From an uncultured Caryophanales bacterium (GTDB lineage: Bacteria; Bacillota_I; Bacilli_A; RF39; UBA660), in NCBI GenBank assembly GCA_946623125.1, contig CAMOQR010000007.1:1-50610 (forward strand): 50,610 nucleotides of DNA. Reading direction: 5' to 3'. The notes under the pieces are model-generated. The model saw nothing but the letters and a program-made list of their open reading frames with translations, was not told the DNA's origin and did no database searches. Numbering within the stretch: the stretch's first letter is position 1; the number at the start of each line of letters is the position of its first letter. The translations under genes were made by a program, and so were the position numbers. Shown one piece after another: positions 1-8,525 of the stretch.

Positions 1-1065
1 TTTTATGCTTCAGAAGTTAAAATTCAAAATTTTAATGCTATTCTTTTAAGAACTGCTAATTTTAATAATTATGATTATCCATCTTTCTTTTATTTTTCTG
101 TTTCCCGTCTAACTCTTGATAATTTTCATTTAACTTATGCTGGAGAAGAGTATTCTTGTATTACAGATCCTTCTCGAGCATTAGTAGGGGTTAGGATTCA
201 GCATCATTCTTATTCTGGGGAATATAGACGACAATTTCGTGTTTCCTTTTACGATTCTACCATTACTAATTCTTCTATTACTAACTTTGATATTGCGGTT
301 GTAGGTGTTGATTATTCTGGAGTTCCTAATAGAATTTCAACAGATAATTCGTCTGAGTCTATTCCTAATGATGGTGTAGGTGGACGAAGTGCTGTTTTAA
401 CGGTTGATAATTGTGATTTTTATGATAACTTTTTATCTTTCTATTTTGAATATATGTATTCTTTAATTTCTAATTCTAAACTTAGTTCTATTGTTGGAAG
501 AGACTCTAATGTTAAATTATTAGAAGGTAATTCTTTTGGAGAGGCTAAAGTTATTAAAGTTCATTCTTATACGGATCAAGAGACCATGTATAGTGATGAA
601 TATTATAATTCTTTAATGGATGATTTAGTTCAAATTTGTGCCATGACGAAGAATAAAAAGAATGTATATATTATGGGTTCTGATAATAACTATACAACGT
701 CTGTTGTAGAAATTCATCTTGAGAAAACAAAAGAAGTGGATTCAGCAACAAATCAGTTATCTATGCTTGATCAATTTATTAATACAAAAGAAGTTGATAC
801 ATCTACTTTTGTCTATAGTAGTAGTGATGAAAGTGTTGCGAAGATTGAAAATGGAAAAGTAGTATTCCTTAAGAATCAAGATGTAGATATAACAGCAATT
901 AGTCGAGAGACATATGAGACTTATGTACTTCATTTAAAAGTAAATCATTCTTTAATTCAAAACCCAGTTACGGGAACTTTATTTGTTTTTATTCTTTTTG
1001 GTATTCTATTTGGAAATTCTTATATTTTATTCCGATATATTAAAAAAAGAGTACTTACGAAATGA
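1..1065 (+). CDS. Secreted beta-helix surface protein with NPVTG wall anchor, 5'-truncated (paralog 1 of 4)
   Basis: The ORF track starts at an internal ATG (454), but frame 1 is open from base 1. It reads FYASEVKIQNF, then TLDNFHLTYAGEEYSC and SITNFDIAV, which match the same region of the three following paralogs. This is therefore a gene cut by the window edge, with signal peptide and N-terminus missing. The visible 354 residues hold the end of a repetitive Asn/Ser-rich region that looks like a right-handed beta-helix. A Big2-like stretch follows (SSDESVAKIENGKVVFLKNQDVDITA), then NPVTGT, a hydrophobic segment and a basic tail (KKRVLTK). That ending has the order of a cell-wall sorting signal. 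The next paralog starts 12 bases downstream behind GGAGGG, so they are probably cotranscribed. The exact ligand or role is unknown. Confidence 0.85.
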   Translation, partial: FYASEVKIQNFNAILLRTANFNNYDYPSFFYFSVSRLTLDNFHLTYAGEEYSCITDPSRALVGVRIQHHSYSGEYRRQFRVSFYDSTITNSSITNFDIAVVGVDYSGVPNRISTDNSSESIPNDGVGGRSAVLTVDNCDFYDNFLSFYFEYMYSLISNSKLSSIVGRDSNVKLLEGNSFGEAKVIKVHSYTDQETMYSDEYYNSLMDDLVQICAMTKNKKNVYIMGSDNNYTTSVVEIHLEKTKEVDSATNQLSMLDQFINTKEVDTSTFVYSSSDESVAKIENGKVVFLKNQDVDITAISRETYETYVLHLKVNHSLIQNPVTGTLFVFILFGILFGNSYILFRYIKKRVLTK

Positions 1066-1077
1066 TGGAGGGATTTT

Positions 1078-2508
1078 ATGAAAAAAATTAAAAAATACTT
1101 ATTAATTATTCTCTTTCTTTCTATTTTTTTTCATATAGATGTACTTGCGGAAGAGATTTATGTTTGTGATTCTACTGAAGAACATGAGTGTAATTATCAT
1201 AGTCTTGATCAGGCTTTTTCTTATATTGAAACACTTCATTATAATGCAAATGATGATAATACAGTAGTTGTTTATTTAGAAAAAAATGATGAACAGGTTA
1301 TTTCAAATCATACATTTGATATTCCTGTTGTTGTTGTGAGTGCTTATGGGCACCCCATTCTACAGGGGGAGGCTCGTTCTATTAATTCTATTGTGATTAA
1401 TGGGGAAGACTCTACTTTAAATACTAATTATTCGATTCGTTTTTCTGCAGAAGAGGTCTATCTTCAAAACTGGAATATTATTTATCATGATAAAAGAAAA
1501 TCTTATCCAAATGAGGCTATTTTATCTGGAGTTGTAAATATTAATACTGCTAAAGCATATTTTGATCAGTTTCATTTAACAAATAGTGGTAAAAGTTATT
1601 CTTGTACATCTATTCAATCCAATCCTTTGGTTGGTATATCTTTTAATAATTCAGATTATCTTCCAGTTCCTTTAGTTGAGGGTCCTGCTAATGATTATTA
1701 TCTTACTCGTTCTTTTATGCTAGATGTTACATTTCAAAATTCATCAGTTTCTTACTTTGATATTGGAATTGTTAATTATTCTTTTTTGTTTGAAGATCTT
1801 GCTTCTAATGAAGCAAATAGACAAGTACAAGGTAGAATTCAGACAAATTCTATTTTCTCTATTCAAAATGCTGATTTATATGATAATTTCTTATCCTTTT
1901 ATTTATATAGTACTTATGTAATGATTGCAAATTCTAAATTAACTTCTCTTTTCTCATCTAATTCTGTTGTTAAATTTTTAGAAGGAAATTCTTTTGGTGA
2001 TTCTAAAGTTATACGAGAAAATGTTATGTATTATGGAGAAGAAGATTATCAAGTATTTATTTTAAAAGTATGTAGTCTTTCTAAGGATAAGAAAAATGCC
2101 TATATTGTTAGTTTAGATGATAATCCTACATATACTACTTCTGAGATTGAAATTCGTTTAGAAAAAACGGAAAATGTATCTGACCAGAAAATTCAAATTC
2201 CTGTTTTGGAACGTTTTATTAATACAAAAGAGGTAGATACTTCATTATTCCAGTATACAGTAAGTGATGAGAATATTGCGAAAATGGAAAATGGAAGTGT
2301 TGTTTTACTTAAGAATGAAGATGTTGATGTTATTGCAACGAATCCTTCTACGAATGAGACTTATATTCTTCACTTAAGAATGAATCGTTCTCTTTTTCAA
2401 AATCCTGTAACTGGTACTTTCTTAGTATTATGTGTTTTCTTAAGTTTATTTTTACTTAGTTTCTTATTTTTACGTATTACTCGTAAAAAAATTCTTAAAA
2501 AAAAATAG
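1078..2508 (+). CDS. Secreted beta-helix surface protein with NPVTG wall anchor (paralog 2 of 4)
   Basis: A 476-residue protein with an N-terminal signal peptide (MKKIKKYLLIILFLSIFF...VLA, residues 1-24). Two cysteines precede a conserved block (CNYHSLDQAFSYIETLHY) that recurs in paralogs 3 and 4. Residues about 60-300 are rich in short beta-strand-like Asn/Ser/Thr motifs (SNSKLTSLFSSNSVVKFLEGNSFGDSK), suggesting a right-handed beta-helix. A Big2-like segment (VSDENIAKMENGSVVLLKNEDVDVIA) precedes NPVTGT at about 442, a transmembrane stretch and a tail ending in RKKILKKK. This is the order of a sortase substrate of the NPxTG type. SD GGAGGG lies before the ATG. It is likely displayed on the cell wall; function is unknown. 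No sortase is encoded in the window. Confidence 0.85.
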   Translation: MKKIKKYLLIILFLSIFFHIDVLAEEIYVCDSTEEHECNYHSLDQAFSYIETLHYNANDDNTVVVYLEKNDEQVISNHTFDIPVVVVSAYGHPILQGEARSINSIVINGEDSTLNTNYSIRFSAEEVYLQNWNIIYHDKRKSYPNEAILSGVVNINTAKAYFDQFHLTNSGKSYSCTSIQSNPLVGISFNNSDYLPVPLVEGPANDYYLTRSFMLDVTFQNSSVSYFDIGIVNYSFLFEDLASNEANRQVQGRIQTNSIFSIQNADLYDNFLSFYLYSTYVMIANSKLTSLFSSNSVVKFLEGNSFGDSKVIRENVMYYGEEDYQVFILKVCSLSKDKKNAYIVSLDDNPTYTTSEIEIRLEKTENVSDQKIQIPVLERFINTKEVDTSLFQYTVSDENIAKMENGSVVLLKNEDVDVIATNPSTNETYILHLRMNRSLFQNPVTGTFLVLCVFLSLFLLSFLFLRITRKKILKKK

Positions 2509-2523
2509 TTTAGGTGGTGTTTT

Positions 2524-4038
2524 ATGGTTCGATATTTTAAATCTATTTTCTTCTTTCTCATAATCTTTTCGTTTTTTTCTTTTTCTGTTTATGCAGAAGA
2601 GGCGATTCCTAATGATGGGGATGAATATAGGCCTTATGATTTTACTGTATGCGGGACTCGTTATGGAGATTGTGATTTTACAACTTTAGATAAGGCATTA
2701 ACTTATCTAGAACGATTTCATTTTGATGCAAACAAAAAGATTTATTCTATTGATTTAGATGATAATCAGGTTCAGACTCTGACAAATCATACTTTAGATG
2801 TACCTGTTGTGGTTACTGTTGGTTTGGAAAAAAATGCTGTTAGTTATGAGGATTCACCTGTTTTAGCTCCTACCATTACAATAGATGGAGGGAATTCTAC
2901 TTTTAAGACGAGTTATGGTATTTTCTTTGAATCAATTGAGGCTTATATTTCTAATTGGAATATTGTTTATAATTCTTCATCTTTTGATAGATATATTGGT
3001 TTTGCGGTAGGGATTAATTCAAATAGGTTAGATCTTGATAATGTTCATATTAAGAATCTTAGTGGAAGTCATATGTGTGATGAGCCTTTAAGTGATAATT
3101 CACGTGAAACTATTGGGCTTTTTGCTTTTTCAGTAAAGTCTTCTTCTATGGGAGAGTTTAGTTTTACTAATTCTTCTATTTCAGGATTTGATATTGGGCT
3201 TACATTGTCTGGTATTAAGGGGACTCCTATTCAAGAACTTCAACCACCTAACCAAGCTGAATACTATCATAGGAATATTTTACAGAGATTGGATGATGTT
3301 GGTTCTCTTTTTGAAGAGTCTATTTTGGATGATGGATATCCTTCTTATGATGGAAGCCAGATGATTACGATAGATAAATCTGATTTATATGATAATCTTT
3401 TGTCTTTTGGTATTTCTCCTATTTCTAAAACTTACATGATGATTTCTAATTCGAAACTTACTTCTTTTTTAGCACTTGGATCAACTATTAAATTTTTAGA
3501 AGGAAATTCCTTTGGGGATTCTAAATTAATGAATATGAGTTTGCCTGATTTTTCTCAAATTGAAGATGCTGATGCTGAACGTCAAAAATTTGTTAATTAT
3601 TTCTGTCAGAATGTGAAGGATAAAAAGAAAGCAATTATTTTGAAATATAATGATACGGAAAAATATCCTACTGTTATTGAGATTAATTTGGAAAAGACAG
3701 AACATGTAAATGATACGGGGACTAAAATATCTGTTTTAGATCGCTTTATTGATACGACAAGTACTGATATTTCTCTTTTTGAATATAAAGTTAGTGATGA
3801 TAGTGTTGCGAAAATGGAGAATGGAAATGTTGTTTTACTTAAAAATCAAGATGTTGATGTTGTCGCAAGAAATCGTAGTACAAATGAAGTTTATACTCTT
3901 CACTTAAGAATGAATCGTTCTCTTTTTCAAAATCCTGTAACAGGTACATTTATTGTACTTATCATATTTGGAATTTTATTTGTTATTAGTTTTCTGTTTC
4001 TTCATTTTAGTAGAAAAAAATTAATATCAAAAAAATAG
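2524..4038 (+). CDS. Secreted beta-helix surface protein with NPVTG wall anchor (paralog 3 of 4)
   Basis: A 504-residue paralog. It has a signal peptide (MVRYFKSIFFFLIIFSFFSFSVYAEE), then the Cys-containing block VCGTRYGDCDFTTLDKALTYLE shared with paralog 4. A predicted beta-helix passenger follows, with a Big2-like region (VSDDSVAKMENGNVVLLKNQDVDVVA) and NPVTGT at about residue 470, a hydrophobic segment and a basic tail. The last about 185 residues are nearly identical to paralog 4, down to a 371-base stretch with no difference seen by eye, whereas the middle of the two proteins is clearly diverged. That points to recent gene conversion or duplication with diversification of the passenger. 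It sits 15 bases after paralog 2 behind an AGGTGG site, in one apparent operon. Confidence 0.86.
   Translation: MVRYFKSIFFFLIIFSFFSFSVYAEEAIPNDGDEYRPYDFTVCGTRYGDCDFTTLDKALTYLERFHFDANKKIYSIDLDDNQVQTLTNHTLDVPVVVTVGLEKNAVSYEDSPVLAPTITIDGGNSTFKTSYGIFFESIEAYISNWNIVYNSSSFDRYIGFAVGINSNRLDLDNVHIKNLSGSHMCDEPLSDNSRETIGLFAFSVKSSSMGEFSFTNSSISGFDIGLTLSGIKGTPIQELQPPNQAEYYHRNILQRLDDVGSLFEESILDDGYPSYDGSQMITIDKSDLYDNLLSFGISPISKTYMMISNSKLTSFLALGSTIKFLEGNSFGDSKLMNMSLPDFSQIEDADAERQKFVNYFCQNVKDKKKAIILKYNDTEKYPTVIEINLEKTEHVNDTGTKISVLDRFIDTTSTDISLFEYKVSDDSVAKMENGNVVLLKNQDVDVVARNRSTNEVYTLHLRMNRSLFQNPVTGTFIVLIIFGILFVISFLFLHFSRKKLISKK
3453..3990 (+). repeat. Direct repeat copy A (3' part of paralog 3)
   Basis: About 540 bases covering the 3' third of paralog 3 recur at 4960-5497 in paralog 4 with only scattered differences. 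Positions 3565-3935 appear identical to 5072-5442, a constant offset of 1507 bases. The repeat covers the end of the beta-helix, the Big2-like part and the sorting signal. It would serve as a recombination substrate between neighbouring surface genes. The comparison was done by eye. Confidence 0.85.
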
Positions 4039-4048
4039 GGGTGTTATT

Positions 4049-5539
4049 ATGCGTAAAACTTTTAAATTTTTAATCTTATTTTTCCTTTTGTTATATAGTA
4101 TTTCTTTTTCCGTATCTGCAGAAGAGACTATTCCTAATGATGGGCGTGATGGAAAAATGACTTATGATTTTAGTGTATGTGGGACTCGTTATGGAGATTG
4201 TGATTTTACAACTTTAGATAAGGCTTTGTCTTATCTAGAACAACTTCATTTCCGTGATATGGAATCAAATAAAAAATTTTATGTGATTGTTTTATTTGAT
4301 GAACAAGAACAAGTTCTTACCAATCATACTTTAGATGTTCCTATCTTTATTGTTGGAGATTCTATTAATAAAGGGGGGGAGAATTTTGAGCCTTCCCGTG
4401 TTATTATTGATGGTAAAAATTCAACTATTCATTTTAATTATGTTTTAAGATTTATAGGTAGTTCTGTATCTATTTCTAATTTGAATTATGTTTATCATGC
4501 GAATATTCAATCTGAATATGAAGATTTGGCAATTGATGTTCGGGCTCAAGAGAGTGATTTTAATAATGTTCATATTACCAATACCAATGGAGAACATTTC
4601 TGTGAGACTATGTTTTCACAACCACCTTTCTATGGTATATCTTTTGGTCCTTTAGGTCCTTTAGGTCCTATTGGGTCTTCTCGTAGTTATGTTTCTGAAT
4701 ATAATTTTTTAAATTCTTCTATTTCAGGATTTGACCTTGGTATTGTATATTATTCTGGCTATAATGATCGCGTTACGGATTCTGGTATGGATACGGCTTA
4801 TCGTTATTCCATTCCTGATGTTGGGCTTGCATCTGATGGTGTTCCAATGTTTAACGATAAAATAAGTGCAATGATTAACATTGATCAATCAGATTTATAT
4901 GATAATTTGCTTTCTTTTTATTTCATTTCTTCAAATTCATATATGACGATTTCTAATTCAAAACTTACTTCTTTTTTAGCACTTGGATCTACTGTTAAAT
5001 TTTTAGAAGGAAATTCCTTTGGGGATTCTAAATTAATGAATGTTAGTTTGCCTGATTTATCTCAAATTGCAGATGCTGATGCTGAACGTCAAAAATTTGT
5101 TAATTATTTCTGTCAGAATGTGAAGGATAAAAAGAAAGCAATTATTTTGAAATATAATGATACGGAAAAATATCCTACTGTTATTGAGATTAATTTGGAA
5201 AAGACAGAACATGTAAATGATACGGGGACTAAAATATCTGTTTTAGATCGCTTTATTGATACGACAAGTACTGATATTTCTCTTTTTGAATATAAAGTTA
5301 GTGATGATAGTGTTGCGAAAATGGAGAATGGAAATGTTGTTTTACTTAAAAATCAAGATGTTGATGTTGTCGCAAGAAATCGTAGTACAAATGAAGTTTA
5401 TACTCTTCACTTAAGAATGAATCGTTCTCTTTTTCAAAATCCAGTAACGGGTACATTTATTGTACTTATCATATTTGGAATTTTATTTGTTATTAGTTTG
5501 TTTTTTATACAGACTATTCATAAAAAATCTCATAAATAG
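4049..5539 (+). CDS. Secreted beta-helix surface protein with NPVTG wall anchor (paralog 4 of 4)
   Basis: A 496-residue paralog with signal peptide (MRKTFKFLILFFLLLYSISFSVSAEE) and the conserved VCGTRYGDCDFTTLDKALSYLE block. The beta-helix-like passenger contains a short GPLGPLGPIG tract encoded by an imperfect 9-base tandem repeat. The C-terminal third is almost the same as in paralog 3 and ends in NPVTGTFIVLIIFG..., a transmembrane stretch and HKKSHK. It is the last of the four surface genes. A hairpin overlapping its stop codon probably ends or attenuates the transcript before the ftsW-like gene. Ligand and role are unknown; adhesion or surface masking would fit the architecture. Confidence 0.86.
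   Translation: MRKTFKFLILFFLLLYSISFSVSAEETIPNDGRDGKMTYDFSVCGTRYGDCDFTTLDKALSYLEQLHFRDMESNKKFYVIVLFDEQEQVLTNHTLDVPIFIVGDSINKGGENFEPSRVIIDGKNSTIHFNYVLRFIGSSVSISNLNYVYHANIQSEYEDLAIDVRAQESDFNNVHITNTNGEHFCETMFSQPPFYGISFGPLGPLGPIGSSRSYVSEYNFLNSSISGFDLGIVYYSGYNDRVTDSGMDTAYRYSIPDVGLASDGVPMFNDKISAMINIDQSDLYDNLLSFYFISSNSYMTISNSKLTSFLALGSTVKFLEGNSFGDSKLMNVSLPDLSQIADADAERQKFVNYFCQNVKDKKKAIILKYNDTEKYPTVIEINLEKTEHVNDTGTKISVLDRFIDTTSTDISLFEYKVSDDSVAKMENGNVVLLKNQDVDVVARNRSTNEVYTLHLRMNRSLFQNPVTGTFIVLIIFGILFVISLFFIQTIHKKSHK
4960..5497 (+). repeat. Direct repeat copy B (3' part of paralog 4)
   Basis: Second copy of the repeat described at 3453-3990. Identity is highest in the central 371 bases. It breaks down again in the last codons, where the two basic tails differ (SRKKLISKK against HKKSHK). 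Confidence 0.85.
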
Positions 5540-5549
5540 AGATTTTTTT
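5522..5549 (+). terminator. Hairpin terminator after the surface-protein cluster
   Basis: AAAAATCTC pairs with GAGATTTTT (9 bp) around a 7-base loop that includes part of the TAG stop codon of paralog 4. A T tract follows. No convincing separate promoter fits before 5584, so the downstream gene may depend on readthrough. Confidence 0.65.
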
Positions 5550-5583
5550 CTTTTGTTTTCATATATATTAATAGGTGAGTTTG

Positions 5584-6675
5584 ATGAAGAAGATGGATTA
5601 TTTTTTGGAAATGGTTGTTTTAATATTATCTTTATTTGGTCTTCTTATGATTTATTCTTCTTCTAATATTTGGGCTGATTATAAGTTCCATGATTCTTTT
5701 CATTATTTAAAATATCAGGGATTTTTCTTTTTGATTGGTGTCTTTTTATTGCTTATTGTTTCTAGAATTGATTATCGTATTTATTATCGATATTGTAATC
5801 ATTTTTTATTATGTAGTTTTCTTTTATTAATTCTTGTTTTAATTCCTGGGATAGGTAGTATTCGTAATGGTAGTAGAAGTTGGTTTGGAATTGGTTCTTT
5901 TGGAATACAACCTAGTGAGGCTGCTAAAATATCTATGATTTTATTTACGAGTAAATATTTGTCTTTAAATGAAAAGTATTTAACATCTTTTTGGAAAGGG
6001 TATTTTCCAATTCTTGTTTTGGTTTTATTTTTCTTTGGACTTATTATGCTTCAACCTGATTTTGGTACTGGTTTTATTCTTTTTATGAGTATTATTGCGC
6101 TTTTATTTATTGCAGGGTGTTCTATGAAGTTTTTTATTGGGGGAGGAGTACTTGGTGTTATTGGGGTAGTTTTCTTAATCCTTGTTGCCCCTTATCGAAT
6201 GGATAGAATAACGTCTTTTTTAAATCCTTGGAAAGATCCTTTAGGAACTGGTTTTCAAATGATACAAAGCCTATATGCTATTGGACCGGGAGGATTACTT
6301 GGAATGGGTTTGGGGAATTCTATTCAAAAGCATTTTTATTTACCGGAACCTCAAACTGATTTTATTTTTTCTATTATTGCGGAAGAGTTTGGAGTCATGG
6401 GAGCAGTTATTGTGGTGGGATTATTTTTTCTTTTATTTTATCGAGGAATTCGTATTAGCCTACATAGTGAAGATAGTTTTGCAAAATACTTATCCTTTGG
6501 TATTACTTTTCAAGTTCTTTTTCAAGCAGTTTTAAATCTTATGGTAGTAGTAGGGTTAATTCCTGTCACAGGAGTTACTCTTCCATTTTTATCTTATGGA
6601 GGAAGTAGTTTGCTTGTTAGTATGTTTAGTATGGGAATATTACTGAATATTTCTAGGAGTTGTGAATATCAATAA
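5584..6675 (+). CDS. ftsW: FtsW/RodA/SpoVE-family peptidoglycan glycosyltransferase
   Basis: SEDS-family polytopic membrane enzyme that polymerises lipid II into glycan strands with a partner class B PBP. It shows family hallmarks in order: LMIYSSS near the N-terminus, RSWFGIGSFGIQPSEAAKI, LMLQPDFGTG-like LQPDFGTG, NPWKDPLGTGFQMIQSLYAIGPGG, the LPEPQTDFIFSIIAEEFG loop and PVTGVTLPFLSYGGSS. The last motif and the LPEPxTDFIF loop resemble FtsW/SpoVE more than RodA. The length of about 363 residues is normal. The ORF track uses GTG 5575, but AGGTGAG overlaps that codon and is well placed for ATG 5584, which I chose. FtsW versus RodA assignment is likely but not certain without a tree. Confidence 0.9.
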   Translation: MKKMDYFLEMVVLILSLFGLLMIYSSSNIWADYKFHDSFHYLKYQGFFFLIGVFLLLIVSRIDYRIYYRYCNHFLLCSFLLLILVLIPGIGSIRNGSRSWFGIGSFGIQPSEAAKISMILFTSKYLSLNEKYLTSFWKGYFPILVLVLFFFGLIMLQPDFGTGFILFMSIIALLFIAGCSMKFFIGGGVLGVIGVVFLILVAPYRMDRITSFLNPWKDPLGTGFQMIQSLYAIGPGGLLGMGLGNSIQKHFYLPEPQTDFIFSIIAEEFGVMGAVIVVGLFFLLFYRGIRISLHSEDSFAKYLSFGITFQVLFQAVLNLMVVVGLIPVTGVTLPFLSYGGSSLLVSMFSMGILLNISRSCEYQ

Positions 6676-6703
6676 AAAAAGATAAATTTTCATTTATCTT
6701 TTT
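6676..6703. terminator. Bidirectional terminator between convergent genes
   Basis: AAAAAGATAAA pairs perfectly with TTTATCTTTTT (11 bp) around TTTTCA. A-rich and T-rich flanks allow it to work on both strands. It sits immediately after the ftsW-like stop and overlaps the stop of the minus-strand deacetylase. Confidence 0.8.
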
Positions 6704-8378
6704 AACTTACCATATTGATAAATCCATTTAATGATATGTCATCTAAGACTGGATATCTTGGTATTAAATAATTATTATTTGATCTTCTTGCTTTTACGTT
6801 TCCTCCTATAAAGGAAATTCTAAATCCTAAATCTTTTACTGCTTGAAGAGATTCATTATCATAACTATAGAATGGGAAACAGAAAGATGTTTTATCTCTA
6901 ATTACATCAAGAGATTGTTGTAGGTCTGCTTTTACTTCATCATAATTGGAACAAGCAACTTTTCCTCGTCCATCGCTGCAGCTTGCTTCATAGTGTAAGT
7001 TATAAGTATGTGATTGAATATCTAAGTATGGTGATTGATAATTTGATATATCCCACCATCCTGCAATTAAGAATAGGGTAGCATGCATTTTGTATTCTTC
7101 TAGTAATGGAATTAAAATATTTCCATTGTGTGCTCCAGTACCTTTTGCTCCATCATCAATTGTTAATAATACTGATTTATCTGGTATTTCAATGATACCA
7201 TCTTTCCAATCTGCAAATTCTTGAATGGTTAAGGTTTTATAACCATTATCTTGTAACCATTGTAATTGTTCTTTAAATTTTGCTTTTTCTAAACAAATTG
7301 ATTCATTACATTCTTCTCCAATACTAGAATCAAAGAAGAAATGATAATTTAATACGGCAATGGATTGATTTCCACTGTTTTCTCTACCATTATCAGGAAC
7401 TTCTTCTCCTTTAGCCATTCTTGAATAATTGTCTATAATTGTATAGTTTTTAGCAAGATATGCATTAATACTTTCTTTTTGATCTGCTCTTGTTGCTGGT
7501 TTATTCGTATTTTGAATTTTAATTCCATCATTTTCTGTAATACTTGATAAATCTACTTGCATTTCATTTTTAATTTGTTCAGTTGCTTCATTTTGACTAT
7601 CACTTAGGAGTAATACCGCATTTTCTTTTACATTTTGGTAATTGTTATAATACTTTATAAAATCATCTTTGGTAATGAAATAGAATCCATCATTTTTTAA
7701 TCTTTGAATATGGGCTTTTACGCTTGCTGCTTTCAGACAATTGTCTTCTCCGCAATCTGCTTCAATTCTTTCATAGTGAATGATACTTATATGATTTGCT
7801 ATTCCTTCTATCTTGTCTTTTAATTCTTTTTCTTTGATATTTTTTTGTTTTTTAATAGATAATAATTGATTTTGAAATCTTACATAATAGTTCTTATCAT
7901 CCATAGACTCTATTTTTGTTTTTATTCCATTATTTAATGTAATGATATCTTTTCCTTCCTCTTTTAATGTTACTTTATTCTTTGTTTGTATTTCTTTATT
8001 TAATGGTAGAAGGTATGTTTCTTCTTTCTTTTGATCTGTTGTTTTATTCTTTTTTATATCTTTATAACTAATATAATAGTCTGTTCCTTCTATGTTTAAA
8101 TATTTATTTTTAATGGTAATTTTTTTTATTTTTTCTAGTTGTAGAGGAATATTTTTTGTAATTGTTCCTATTTTTTTACCATTTTTATTATATAGAGAAG
8201 TATTTTTTGTTGTGATTACATATTCATTATATATTTTTTTTAATTGTTTTAATGTGTTTTTTTGTAATTGATTATATCCTATTAATGATAGGGTAGTTAT
8301 TCCTATTATTCCAATGATTAATATTAGAAACCACTTTTTTTTCATTTTTATTTTTTTCTTTTTCTTTTCTTTTTTCAT
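6702..8378 (-). CDS. Membrane-anchored polysaccharide deacetylase (NodB/CE4) with a duplicated module
   Basis: About 558 residues. A lysine-rich cytoplasmic start and one transmembrane helix (WFLILIIGIIGITTLSLIGY) are followed by an SH3-like segment (NKNGKKIGTITKN...IEGTDYYISY). Two homologous modules come next. The second carries CE4 motifs: LLTIDDGAKG (the DD of TFDDG), SHTYNLH (metal histidines) and FCFPFYSYD. It should remove N- or O-acetyl groups from wall or exopolysaccharide glycans outside the cell. The first module keeps the scaffold (IHYERIEADCGEDNCLKAA...KENAVLLLSDSQ) but has SDSQ where TIDDG is expected and no SHT motif, so it looks catalytically dead. The track starts at GTG 8390, but AAGGTGAG overlaps it and suits ATG 8378. 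It is transcribed from its own promoter, divergent to the protease gene. Confidence 0.85.
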   Translation of the reverse strand: MKKEKKKKKIKMKKKWFLILIIGIIGITTLSLIGYNQLQKNTLKQLKKIYNEYVITTKNTSLYNKNGKKIGTITKNIPLQLEKIKKITIKNKYLNIEGTDYYISYKDIKKNKTTDQKKEETYLLPLNKEIQTKNKVTLKEEGKDIITLNNGIKTKIESMDDKNYYVRFQNQLLSIKKQKNIKEKELKDKIEGIANHISIIHYERIEADCGEDNCLKAASVKAHIQRLKNDGFYFITKDDFIKYYNNYQNVKENAVLLLSDSQNEATEQIKNEMQVDLSSITENDGIKIQNTNKPATRADQKESINAYLAKNYTIIDNYSRMAKGEEVPDNGRENSGNQSIAVLNYHFFFDSSIGEECNESICLEKAKFKEQLQWLQDNGYKTLTIQEFADWKDGIIEIPDKSVLLTIDDGAKGTGAHNGNILIPLLEEYKMHATLFLIAGWWDISNYQSPYLDIQSHTYNLHYEASCSDGRGKVACSNYDEVKADLQQSLDVIRDKTSFCFPFYSYDNESLQAVKDLGFRISFIGGNVKARRSNNNYLIPRYPVLDDISLNGFINMVS

Positions 8379-8410
8379 ATTCACACTCACCTTATTCCTT
8401 TGTCATTTCT

Positions 8411-8439
8411 ATTATAATATTTGTTATTTATTTCTTCAA
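8411..8439 (-). promoter_or_regulatory. Sigma-A-type promoter of the deacetylase gene
   Basis: On the minus strand TTGAAG (8439-8434), a 17-base spacer and a perfect TATAAT (8416-8411) lie about 33 bases before the start codon. Confidence 0.75.
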
Positions 8440-8492
8440 TAAAAAATGTGTAAATTCTTATTTTCATAGTTTTATTTTTTTTTAGAATAGGT

Positions 8493-8498
8493 TATAAT
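8493..8498 (+). promoter_or_regulatory. -10 box of the papain-like protease gene
   Basis: TATAAT lies 13 bases before the AGGAG ribosome binding site of the protease gene. No good -35 is visible; the region at the expected distance is T-rich. A second TATAAT at 8505 is too close to the SD. Confidence 0.45.
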
Positions 8499-8525
8499 AG
8501 TATATATAATAGGAGTGTGGTATCC

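Noticed and set aside
454-1065. ORF-track start at ATG 454 for the first surface protein
   Set aside because: Frame 1 is open from base 1 and the upstream residues match the paralogs, so the ATG is internal.
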